Assembly (NCBI GenBank): GCA_003427395.1
Contig: BFEA01000041.1
Coordinates: 3,012,333-3,035,676 of the forward strand
Length of the DNA: 23,344 nt
Origin: Chara braunii
Lineage: Eukaryota; Streptophyta; Charophyceae; Charales; Characeae
Direction: 5' to 3'
In this document: piece by piece, positions 19,701 through 23,344 of the stretch
How positions within the stretch are numbered: position 1 is the first letter of the stretch
Layout: the number at the start of each line of letters is the position of its first letter
The notes under the pieces: model-generated
What the model was told of the DNA's origin: nothing
What the model saw: the letters and a program-made list of their open reading frames with translations, nothing else
Database searches by the model: none
Made by a program: the position numbers and the translations under genes

Positions 19701-20482
19701 GCGAGGAGAGAGATCGTACCTGGTGTATGCTGGTGGTTGGCATTTCTGTTGACGTCACGTACATTGGTCTTCGACTTCAAAGTGATCCAGTTGCATGAAC
19801 GTAGACAGGCTAGATAGGCTGAGTAGGATAGGCCGGGCGCGGGGCGCCAGGCAGTAAGTGCGACATTGGATACAGTGTTGGTCTGACCAGAGAGTGGCGA
19901 CATTGACAACTGAGTTCATTGTATTGCTGTTATTTGGATGGTATCTTGGTGCATTGCACTCTCTGCTTGGTTCATGACTATCTGAGCTACTTCGTGATTT
20001 TGCAACCTTGATTTCTGTCTATCGCTCTCGCTCATATTCCTTGCAAAATACGGATCCAAGAACTAGATGAATGAAAATCGAATTCTTAATTAAGAAAAAC
20101 AAGGGGGGGGGGGGGGGAGGTGTTAATGCCATAGGCGAAGATGAGAATGGACTGGTCTGCACAAAGGATAGAAATGGTGATTGGTAATGCCCTTGCCGAT
20201 TGCTGTGCTGTGGTTGATTTGATCTTGTTTGTTATCTCTTCTCTGCAGCATATGATGTTCTGTCAGACGAGAGGAAGAAACAGGTTTATGACTCTTATGG
20301 TGAGGAGGGAGTGAGAAATCAGGAAGCAGGTGGGAATGGTGCACACCCGGGTGGAGGAGGCTTTGGCGGGTTTCCCGGTGGACAGTCTGGTTTCAGTTGG
20401 GGCAGCGGAGGGAATACAGGATGGAATGGAGGAAGTCAGCAGCAGCACACGTACACATTCCAGAGCGGTGACGGATCATCTG
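4378..20482 (+). CDS. ER-type DnaJ (Hsp40) co-chaperone, ERdj3A/TMS1-like, 5' part, four exons
   Basis: Joined exons 4378-4581, 15612-15667, 17166-17239 and 20249-20482 give 189 complete codons with no stop. All introns are GT-AG. Residues 1-47 are an Arg/Ser/Gly-rich leader, and 48-62 a hydrophobic signal segment ([15 protein letters not shown]). Residues 64-131 form a full J domain: [13 protein letters not shown] (helix I), IKKAFHKLSLKYH (helix II), the catalytic-loop HPD at 93-95, [17 protein letters not shown] (helix III) and a [11 protein letters not shown] end. From about 138 the chain is Gly/Phe-rich. J proteins stimulate Hsp70 ATPase; the signal peptide implies an ER-lumenal BiP partner. 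KAFHKLSL and the Gly/Ser/Phe linker recall plant ERdj3A (TMS1), which carries a thioredoxin-like domain further on. That part, and the stop codon, lie beyond the window. A plain ERdj3B-type DnaJ is the alternative. Confidence 0.85.
4588..4635 (+). repeat. Three-copy 16-bp tandem repeat next to the exon 1 donor
   Basis: TACGCGAAATTGATAG at 4588 is repeated at 4604 and, with small changes, at 4620. The array begins six bases inside intron 1. From 4640 to 5200 I see only AT-rich intron sequence, A-rich stretches near 4924-4947 and a T run at about 5064-5086. Confidence 0.85.
5587..5935 (+). repeat. Two-copy 174-bp pyrimidine-rich tandem repeat
   Basis: ATGATAGCAGCGG starts units at 5587 and 5761. 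Both then contain CACTTCTTTTCG, a CT microsatellite, CTCGTT(C/T)TGTTTTCCTC and a distal GATCGTCATC...ACTGTTA...AGTGGCTTG block. The long Ser/Leu/Pro frames here are repeat artefacts. Confidence 0.75.
6044..6309 (-). pseudogene. chlB: Plastid-derived chlB fragment (nuclear plastid insert)
   Basis: The minus strand encodes an uninterrupted stretch of 89 residues that I recognise as the N-terminal part of ChlB, the B subunit of light-independent protochlorophyllide reductase. Landmarks in order are [62 protein letters not shown] and LTPTCT. ChlB is about 500 residues, so both the first few codons and over 80% of the C-terminus are missing. Similarity stops sharply on both sides in pyrimidine-rich nuclear repeat DNA. 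It lies antisense in intron 1 of the DnaJ gene and has no sign of its own promoter. Absence of stops suggests a fairly recent transfer. Confidence 0.9.
6436..6546 (+). repeat. Third, partial copy of the 174-bp pyrimidine-rich repeat
   Basis: TTTTCCTCAATCTC, a CT tract, GATCGCCATCGTCACTGTTA and ATCAGTGGC match the distal half of the units at 5587-5935. The chlB fragment lies between these copies. The adjoining bases 6310-6435 are not recognised. Confidence 0.65.
6700..7000 (+). repeat. CCT/CTT-rich pyrimidine tract
   Basis: About 300 bases of imperfect CTC, CTT and CCT triplets on the + strand. All six-frame open frames here are Ser/Pro/Leu or Arg/Glu/Lys runs without domain character. Confidence 0.7.
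7145..7846 (+). repeat. Four-copy minisatellite, unit about 146 bp
   Basis: Units start with GCCTTCTCGTTTTTCCCTCA or a close variant at 7145, 7289, 7538 and 7686. Each contains CATGCTCTTGCTCGTC, a CT block, CCGTTTTTTCCATCTCCCTT and CGCATCTCATTTTCATCTTC-like words. Unit 2 is about 100 bp longer because an internal TCCCTC array (about 7327-7440) has expanded. The 280-codon open frame over this region is a by-product of repeat periodicity. Confidence 0.85.
8168..8383 (-). pseudogene. 18S rRNA 3'-end fragment
   Basis: The + strand reads as the complement of the 18S 3' end, starting TGATCCTTCCGTAGGTTCAC. It continues through GGAAACCTTGTTACGACTTC, CACTTCACCGGACCATTCAA, TCGGTAGG, GGTGTGTACGAAGGGCAGGG and CGCTTACTAGG. 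The universal primer-site sequence carries substitutions (CCGTAGG for CCGCAGG, ACCTCCGG for ACCTACGG), and about nine bases normally following GACTTC are missing. Only about 216 of 1,800 bases are present, so this is a decayed fragment, not an rDNA unit. It is antisense in intron 1. Confidence 0.92.
8466..8566 (+). repeat. G-rich tract
   Basis: About 100 bases with repeated runs of 4 to 10 G, separated by short spacers. It fits the G-quadruplex pattern G3+N1-7 many times over. Assembly quality in such tracts is often poor. Confidence 0.75.
8810..8873 (+). repeat. Poly(C) homopolymer of about 64 bases
   Basis: An uninterrupted C run; the true length may differ because homopolymers this long are hard to sequence and assemble. 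Confidence 0.9.
9214..9322 (+). repeat. Repeat module, copy 1
   Basis: TCCGTGGGTAT, TTGCATTTT, GGAAAG, GACAAATAT, ATATGC, AAAG and AATAATCAGATTTC occur in the same order as at 10253-10349. CTC-rich DNA precedes both copies. Confidence 0.7.
9380..10115. other. AT-rich island, origin unknown
   Basis: About 735 bases are far richer in A+T than the flanks. They lie between two copies of a repeat module. On the minus strand a frame stays open from about 9762 to 9380, some 125 codons rich in Asn, Lys, Phe and Ile, with two CxxC/CxxxH-like spots ([19 protein letters not shown]). I do not recognise the protein. Composition would fit organelle-derived DNA or a degraded mobile element, but neither is shown. 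Confidence 0.45.
10142..10252 (+). repeat. (CTC)n-rich tract
   Basis: Imperfect CTC, CTG and CCT triplets over about 110 bases, forming the pyrimidine part of the repeat module at 10128-10349. Confidence 0.75.
10253..10349 (+). repeat. Repeat module, copy 2
   Basis: TTCGTGGGCAT, TATTGCATTTTAGGAAAGG, GAGACAAATATGCGTAAAGC and GCAATAATCAGATTTCG parallel the copy at 9214-9322. Confidence 0.7.
11241..11328 (+). repeat. (TG)n followed by (AG)n microsatellite
   Basis: About 50 bases of TG pass directly into about 38 bases of AG, inside the foldback element. Confidence 0.95.
11329..11505 (+). repeat. 108-bp tandem duplication including a GA tract
   Basis: CGCCTAGGCCGGGG at 11329 recurs at 11437. 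The next 60 bases (GAATGCCTCAGAGTGCCTTC and GACAGGGGCGCGCTGAAAAG) are almost identical in both. A (GA)n tract at 11396-11435 separates the copies, matching the one before copy 1. Confidence 0.9.
11756..12155. mobile_element. 382-bp MITE with 79-bp inverted termini and 9-bp target duplication
   Basis: The element spans 11765-12146. Its left arm (11765-11843) and right arm (12067-12146) are near-perfect reverse complements: both begin (A/G)GGATAATTTGC when read inward, and both end with AGATGTGGGTAGAGCGGAAT then GCCC. TATTCTTTA lies directly outside both ends (11756-11764 and 12147-12155), an exact 9-bp target-site duplication. Long termini starting with G plus a 9-bp duplication are typical of Mutator-like elements. 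There is no transposase frame, so it is a non-autonomous MITE. It inserted 12 bases outside the right end of the foldback element. Confidence 0.85.
12187..12258 (+). repeat. tRNA-like sequence (possible SINE head)
   Basis: AGCACAGCTGGCAGTC resembles an A box, CTTATAA looks like an anticodon loop with UAU, and GGTCGCGTGTTCGATTCT resembles the variable loop plus B box. The acceptor and T stems do not pair properly, so it is not a functional tRNA-Ile. A tRNA-derived SINE head or tRNA pseudogene is the best reading. Confidence 0.45.
12270..12710 (+). repeat. T/C-rich region with a partial duplication
   Basis: TTTCCCTCTTACGTTCTACT CCCTGTCGT near 12298 recurs near 12424 with the following ACTCCTGCTTGTCCT and TTTTTGGGTTTTATT-like words, about 126 bases apart. 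Hydrophobic open frames here come from T-rich sequence. Bases 12711-13008 show nothing recognisable. Confidence 0.6.
13009..13094. repeat. 86-bp hairpin with 20-bp arms
   Basis: TCAATCAATCCATT at 13015-13028 is the exact reverse complement of 13075-13088. With two mismatches the arms extend to ATGG...CCAT (13009 and 13094). The loop is 46 bases. It could be a tiny MITE or a transcribed hairpin; no target duplication is evident. Confidence 0.7.
13790..14215 (+). repeat. CCAAT-rich 4-bp-phased array
   Basis: About 420 bases are built from four-base words of the type NNCA (ATCA, ACCA, GTCA), most often CAACCAATCAACCAATCA. The word CCAAT, the NF-Y core site, appears more than twenty times. It looks like slippage from a simple ancestor. 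A regulatory role is not shown. Confidence 0.8.
14540..14591 (+). ncRNA. Hammerhead ribozyme motif, copy A (core damaged)
   Basis: Order matches a type III hammerhead: ACTGTT (stem III strand, cleavage site after the last T at 14545), GAGG-GTTCAG-CATC (stem I hairpin with one mismatch), CTGATGA (14560-14566), stem II GTCGG-TGAAACT-CCGAT, then GAAG instead of GAAA, then CAGT closing stem III. The invariant A at position 15.1 has become G, which breaks the A15.1-U16.1 pair, and stem I is weakened. Probably inactive. It is in the sense of the host gene. Confidence 0.8.
14609..14668 (+). repeat. Conserved arm downstream of hammerhead copy A
   Basis: GTTTGTTGTCCTCTTCTCC, CTACAGTTTACC and TCTGTTTGACGATATATA form a block that follows each hammerhead here and also occurs alone at 15102-15160 and 15390-15441. 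It is part of the repeat unit that carries the ribozyme. Confidence 0.8.
14714..14765 (+). ncRNA. Hammerhead ribozyme motif, copy B (core intact, stem II weak)
   Basis: ACTG-T-T (cleavage predicted after 14719), stem I GAGG/CCTC closed by GTTCAG, CTGATGA (14734-14740), stem II GTTGG/CTGAT with loop TGAAACT, GAAA (14758-14761), and CAGT closing stem III. All core bases are present. Stem II has three G-U pairs where copy C has G-C pairs, as expected from C-to-T decay at CpG sites. It lies exactly 174 bases after copy A, in the same orientation. Confidence 0.85.
14787..14833 (+). repeat. Conserved arm downstream of hammerhead copy B
   Basis: TTGTCCTCTTCTCCCTCTCT, GCCTACGGTTT and CTCTGTTTGACGATAT match the block after copy A, with a short deletion. 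Sequence from 14834 to 15095 is unique in this window and unrecognised; its minus-strand frames of 75 and 112 codons show no family I can name. Confidence 0.75.
15083..15250. repeat. Inverted repeat made of two conserved arms
   Basis: One arm (about 15102-15160, + strand) reads GTCCTCTTCTCCCTCTCTGC to GTTTGACGATATATA. The other (about 15175-15232) is its imperfect reverse complement and leads straight into hammerhead copy C. The two arms face tail to tail around TATA-rich spacer, so a transcript would fold into a long hairpin. Confidence 0.8.
15254..15305 (-). ncRNA. Hammerhead ribozyme motif, copy C (canonical)
   Basis: On the minus strand: ACTG-T-T, GAGG-GTTCAG-CCTC, CTGATGA (complement of 15079+200 to 15285, i.e. 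15279-15285), stem II GTCGG-TGAAACT-CCGAC (five Watson-Crick pairs), GAAA (15258-15261), CAGT. Every invariant hammerhead base is present and all three stems pair. Cleavage is predicted between the complements of 15300 and 15299, after a GUU triplet. GUU is allowed (H17 is A, C or U) but less usual than GUC. Loop I GUUCA and loop II UGAAAC are nearly complementary, fitting the loop-loop contact of natural hammerheads. Antisense to the DnaJ gene. Confidence 0.9.
15388..15445 (+). repeat. Solo conserved arm without a hammerhead
   Basis: CTTCTCCCTCTCTGCCTACA, GTTTACCGGGAAG and TTCTGTTTGACGATATAT match the arms above, but no CTGATGA/GAAA core precedes it. Confidence 0.75.
15612..15667 (+). CDS. 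DnaJ gene exon 2 (J domain helices I-II)
   Basis: Preceded by the T-rich acceptor tract ending TTGCTTGTTGCAG and followed by the consensus donor GTAAGT at 15668. Encodes [18 protein letters not shown] and two bases of Lys87 (phase 2). The frame joins exon 1 without change. Confidence 0.9.
16436..16500 (+). repeat. G-rich tract with five ambiguous bases
   Basis: Runs of G broken by several N calls and AAA, inside intron 2. The Ns mark uncertain sequence; nothing coding here should be trusted. Confidence 0.8.
16731..16792 (+). repeat. Poly(G) homopolymer of about 62 bases
   Basis: Uninterrupted G run in intron 2, preceded by GGGGGA. It is the mirror counterpart of the poly(C) run in intron 1. 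Confidence 0.9.
17166..17239 (+). CDS. DnaJ gene exon 3 (HPD motif and helix III)
   Basis: Acceptor TGTGCAG, then G completing Lys87, then [19 protein letters not shown] and MEISQ. Ends in CAAG before donor GTATGC (phase 1). The HPD triad, required to trigger Hsp70 ATP hydrolysis, is intact at residues 93-95. Confidence 0.95.
17429..17474 (+). repeat. A-rich tract
   Basis: A runs interrupted by single G, at the left edge of the region holding the 1.1-kb direct repeats. Confidence 0.8.
17533..18618 (+). repeat. 1.1-kb direct repeat, copy 1
   Basis: Colinear with 18918-20045. Shared words from start to end include GAGCCCTCA, GGGGCCCTA, GCCCGCCCTAAGTGAAGGCG, TTGCAGCACGCC, TGGGCACA, TCTGGCCT, GGCAATGTGGA, TACATTGGTCTTCGA, TTCATTGTATTGCT, CTCTCTGCTTGG and TCATATTCCTTGCA. 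A small hairpin (GCCCGCC 17605-17611 with GGCGGGC 17621-17627) is kept in both. Both copies start TG and end CA, as LTRs do. I find no primer-binding site after copy 1 and no matching 5-bp flanks. LTR identity is therefore only a possibility. Confidence 0.75.
18619..18917 (+). other. Spacer between the 1.1-kb repeats
   Basis: About 300 bases with no supported gene. The stretch 18805-18880 is purine-rich. GGGCCTAGCTCAGTTGG at 18879-18895 is a good polymerase III A-box match and also occurs inverted at 23219-23235. If the flanking repeats are LTRs, this interior is far too short to encode anything, as in TRIM elements. Confidence 0.5.
18918..20045 (+). repeat. 1.1-kb direct repeat, copy 2
   Basis: Diverged copy of 17533-18618 with many small indels and substitutions; the hairpin GCCCGCC (18993-18999) with GGCGGGC (19009-19015) is exact. 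The divergence implies an old duplication. Open frames in either copy do not correspond between them, so neither is likely coding. Confidence 0.75.
20249..20482 (+). CDS. DnaJ gene exon 4 (end of J domain and Gly/Phe-rich linker)
   Basis: Acceptor TTCTCTGCAG; the split codon G|CA gives Ala112, then [20 protein letters not shown] closes the J domain. After it comes a Gly/Ser/Asn/Phe-rich linker ([22 protein letters not shown]) and [16 protein letters not shown]. The donor is G|GTAAGT at 20483, phase 1. Exon 5 is not identified in the remaining 2.9 kb. Confidence 0.93.
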
Positions 20483-20527
20483 GTAAGTACGCGGCGACTG
20501 TCTTTTTCTTTTCCCCTTTCTTGGTCA

Positions 20528-20698
20528 ACAGCAGCTAAGTGAATCTGCACATCTGGCTGCCCCACAGCTGAGGTTACAGGATGGCGTTACCCATCCCAGC
20601 ATTAGCCCGACGTCCTCCACTGTGCAAACACAGATTCGAACCGGCGACCTCGGCCTCAAGAACCAGGTATCTTAACCACTACAGCCAGGACATGGTGT
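20528..20698 (-). mobile_element. tRNA-derived SINE, copy 1
   Basis: On the minus strand a tRNA-like head reads TGGCTGTAGTGG (A box, complement of 20676-20687), an anticodon-like arm CTGGTTCTTGAGG, and GGTTCGAATC (B box, complement of 20633-20642). A roughly 100-base unrelated body ending CTTAGCTGCTG follows. A second copy lies at 20903. It carries no coding capacity and would rely on a LINE for movement. The arm with CAA most resembles tRNA-Leu, but the parent is uncertain. Confidence 0.85.
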
Positions 20699-20902
20699 GC
20701 AGAAGTGGAACCATACCGGTCGTGATATCCACCCCACCCCTGCAAGGCTGTAGTGTCCAACTCAACACACACCACACACAACACATACATGGACATGGCG
20801 ATTCTCGCACACCTCGCTCTTGCCAATTAGCACAAATCCTTACCAATGGTACTCCCTCCCGTCCACCAACACGGGCTCACCCGGTGGTTAACGGGTGCTT
20901 CT

Positions 20903-21072
20903 ACAGCAGCTAAGTGAATCTGCACATCTAGCTCCCCCACATCTGAGGTCACAGGATGGCGCTACCCATCCCGGCATGAGCCCGAGTCCTCCACCGTGCA
21001 AGCACAGATTCGGACCGGCGACCTCGGCCTTAAGAGCCAGGTATCTTAACCACTACAGCCAGGACACGGTGT
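20903..21072 (-). mobile_element. tRNA-derived SINE, copy 2
   Basis: About 170 bases, same orientation and length as copy 1 and clearly homologous end to end. The A box (complement of 21050-21061) is identical; the B box (complement of 21007-21016) carries GGTCCGAATC, one change from the consensus. The two copies are separated by about 200 bases that match neither. Confidence 0.85.
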
Positions 21073-21305
21073 TCAAGCAATCAAATCAGACCCATCAGTT
21101 GTTCTCAGCCTCATTGCCCCAATGCGGGTGTTCTTGCGGCCGGAAGTAATCGGAACTGTCACAGCCTGCAATTTGCCTAGCACTTGCCAGGGGTTTCAGA
21201 TTTGGAAATTTTGGATTGGGTCTCATGGTTATGGTAATTGATTCTAAGGATTGACAAGGGGGCTGCAAGTCTGAGAGAGGCAGAGTAAGATCATTCTCGT
21301 GGTAG

Positions 21306-21530
21306 GACTTTTGGGACTGGGATCTGGTTGCAATTTTGGTCAGATACGTACTGGAAAGTACCCCTGTGTGGATTTTCTGGACTTGAATCTGGTTGCGGTT
21401 TTGGTCAGATACATCCTGAAAGAGCAAGGCCCCCGCTGTTTGTCCCCCAAAGGGTCCAAGTGAGTGGATTGAGAAGGGGAACTTTTGGAGTCGAATGTGG
21501 TTGCAGTTACATCCTGGAAAATCCTGTTGT
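21306..21530 (+). repeat. Three diverged repeats of about 60-110 bases
   Basis: The series (C)TTTTGGGACTGGGATCTGG, then TTGCAATTTTGGTCAGATAC, recurs as GGACTTGAATCTGGTTGCGG, then TTTTGGTCAGATACATCCTG near 21379. It recurs again, shortened, as TTTTGGAGTCGAATGTGG, TTGCAGTTACATCCTGGAAA near 21482. Confidence 0.7.
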
Positions 21531-21619
21531 GATTATGCCCACGTGTTCCTCTCTGTCATTCTGTTTTGGCAACTTTGGGGGGCAAACAGTGGGGGGGTTG
21601 CACTTTTGATTATTTAAGA

Positions 21620-21639
21620 CCCCCCCCCCCCCCCCCCCC
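21620..21639 (+). repeat. Poly(C) run of about 20 bases
   Basis: A homopolymer in the putative intron 4 region. Confidence 0.9.
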
Positions 21640-21850
21640 TGTCCCCCTCCCCTCTTTCCCCCAATGACAAGAAAGGGCTCGTGGGTGAACTGTGCAACTG
21701 ACGTGCTCCACATGTCCCGGGGTTGCTAAAATTACAGTCAATTGATCCAGCAGCACTCATCAGGACGGAGAAACACACCTGTTCCGGTAATGGATTTGGA
21801 CGGAGAAACATGCCTGTTCCAACAATGGATGTGGTGCAAATCGCTAGTTG

Positions 21851-22449
21851 TTACAGCAGCGAACCTGGTACAGATTGCCAGCTGGCCCAGTAATGGGTCT
21901 TGCTCGCATTGGCACCTGTTCCATGGTGCACGTTTTTAGCCAATTCAAGGGGAAGCTGGAGAGATGATGGTGGTTGAGCCTTATTTACGTGGTAGGGAGG
22001 GGTGAATCCCACCATCTTCCCCTGAATAGAATGCATGGTCATTATTGCTGCATCTAGACTCAAAGTTGCTTCAAATACAGCTATAATCACCATGTGTTCT
22101 ATTCGGAGGAAGAGGTTAGGGGATGCACCAAGCTCTCCCAACACTTGGGCTCCAGCAGACATAACATTTCTCTCCTCAAACATGGAGTCTCGGATGGTGT
22201 TCTGGCCCACACAATTCGTGAACCAGCACCTATAGGTGCCCCATGATTGGCAACTGCTCTTTCAAAAAGAAGGTATGGAATGCAACCTTTGTTCTTATTT
22301 GGACGGATCTGCGGACCTGCTACTGTCCTCCCCTGAAGAGAAAATACCCTTATCGTGACTTTATTGGGCTCAAAGATAGGTTGCATACGGTAATGATGAG
22401 GGTGCATTTTGCTCCGGTGAAGATGGTAGCTAACAGTGCCGAACACCAT
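21851..22449 (-). pseudogene. Unidentified open region, possibly a frameshifted gene remnant
   Basis: Two overlapping minus-strand frames cover this stretch: 22449-22099 (116 codons) and 22210-21851 (119 codons). Switching from the first to the second near 22200 would give one uninterrupted chain of about 200 residues with mixed, protein-like composition. Two spots look related within it (VFSLQGRTVAG and MHSIQGKMVGF). I recognise no family. A transposon-derived or hypothetical gene with one frameshift is possible; chance is also possible. Confidence 0.3.
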
Positions 22450-22498
22450 AAAAGAGTCTCCAATGTTGAGCGGCCGCGGCTCAAAGAGGTTGGGGACA

Positions 22499-22520
22499 AA
22501 AAAAAAAAAAAAAAAAAAAA
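22499..22520 (+). repeat. Poly(A) run
   Basis: About 22 A, followed by GGTCGGGGACA that echoes GGTTGGGGACA just before it. The short direct repeat around an A run could be a target duplication of a retroposed tail, but no retroposed body is recognised. Confidence 0.6.
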
Positions 22521-23344
22521 GGTCGGGGACATTATTGGAAAGATTGGAAATTCTACTATTTTCTCCGATTTACCACTTTGTCCTCTGAATCCTCTCTCTC
22601 CTGTTGACGCTCTTCGACTTCCCACTGTTCCCAGTGTCATTATGTGCACTCGTTTGGACTGAACCCGCACAACGGCTGCTGCGCGCTTGAAGTGTACGTT
22701 TGCGCGGCATCCATCACCGGAGCCTTGGAGTTCTTTTGAAGCCCCCTGCATTCTTCGCAGTTCCAACCATTTGGGTCATTGCGCAGGCAGGGTTTTCTCC
22801 TACAAGTGTTCGACTACCAGGAGAAGAGTGCTGCTCTCTAACTAATAATGGCTGGTCGTTTTTTATTTAATTGACTGTGACCGTTACGACGGCCAGCTTC
22901 AATACTTGCGTTTAGTACCCGTATAAAAAACATTGACTCTATAATATATACTCTGCATCTGTGTGTGTGTGTGTGTGTGTTGGTAAGTGCGATGGATTTC
23001 AGGAACAGGTATAATCGTTTAGTCTCCTATGAAAAGCGTCGAGTATATAATAAAGCGGTTCTTTTTTTGGAGGAAAAAAAAAAAAAAAAAGCGTCGAGTG
23101 TCTTTTTTTTTGCTGCGGGGAGGGTGTAGTACTCTACCCCTGTTCCTTTGGCAATACATATTCGTATTTGGTCTGAAAGTCCAAGTGGCTTTCGACTACT
23201 ACTCGGCAGGACGGCCTACCAACTGAGCTAGGCCCGTTGGTTATAAGACTGCTGTTGATGCCAGTGATGATGGTGGACAAGGAAGATGATGGTGGTGCCG
23301 AGGGTGGCACTCATTGAGGAAAGTTATAGATCCCCCCCCCCCCC
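22521..23344. other. Right-hand end without a supported gene
   Basis: Contains a short (TG)n run near 22961-22980, A- and T-rich runs near 23073-23110 and a terminal C run at the window edge. A 17-base inverted copy of the A-box-like word GGGCCTAGCTCAGTTGG lies at 23219-23235, followed on the minus strand by TAGGCC; no complete tRNA forms. Further DnaJ exons are expected beyond the edge. Confidence 0.5.

Noticed and set aside
21541-21600. Possible DnaJ exon 5 encoding SFCFGNFGGQT
   Set aside because: It has a Gly/Phe flavour, but no polypyrimidine tract with AG at the required phase and no clear donor follows. The neighbouring poly(C) and tandem repeats suggest chance.
23180-23240. Minus-strand tRNA gene starting GGGCCTAGCTCAGTTGG
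   Set aside because: The A box is good, but no acceptor stem, anticodon arm or proper B box follows at tRNA spacing. The same word at 18879 also lacks the rest.

Overview
The window is nuclear DNA from a photosynthetic eukaryote, most likely a land plant or streptophyte alga with a large, repeat-rich genome. Three lines of evidence point there. (1) A spliced DnaJ gene matches plant ER J-proteins of the ERdj3A/TMS1 type. (2) A fragment of plastid chlB is present; that gene survives in plastids of algae, bryophytes, ferns and gymnosperms but not of flowering plants. (3) A piece of 18S rRNA has a streptophyte-compatible 3' end. Very long introns, long homopolymers and CT/GA microsatellites would suit a charophyte such as Chara, but that species guess is inference only.

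The only convincing protein-coding gene is on the + strand. Four exons (4378-4581, 15612-15667, 17166-17239, 20249-20482) join in frame at consensus splice sites into a signal peptide, a complete J domain with HPD, and the start of a Gly/Phe-rich region. The gene runs off the right end. Intron 1 is about 11 kb, so most of the window is intronic.

Layout: 1-4000, intergenic or upstream DNA with degenerate repeats, short hairpins and two small tandem arrays. 4050-4640, a (TC)n tract, exon 1 and a short tandem array. 5200-8100, pyrimidine-rich tandem arrays containing an antisense chlB fragment. 8168-8383, an antisense 18S rRNA fragment. 8450-10350, homopolymers, modular repeats and an AT-rich island. 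10762-12146, two terminal-inverted-repeat elements side by side, the second with clean 9-bp target duplications. 13000-14215, a hairpin and a CCAAT-rich array. 14530-15445, a cluster of repeats carrying three hammerhead ribozyme motifs. 15612-20482, exons 2 to 4 with two 1.1-kb direct repeats in intron 3. 20528-21072, two tRNA-derived SINE copies in intron 4. 21300 to the end, small repeats and an unidentified open region on the minus strand.

The most notable signal is the hammerhead cluster. Two copies lie 174 bp apart in the same sense as the host gene and one, with a fully canonical core, is antisense. All sit in intron 1, about 150-1,000 bp upstream of exon 2.
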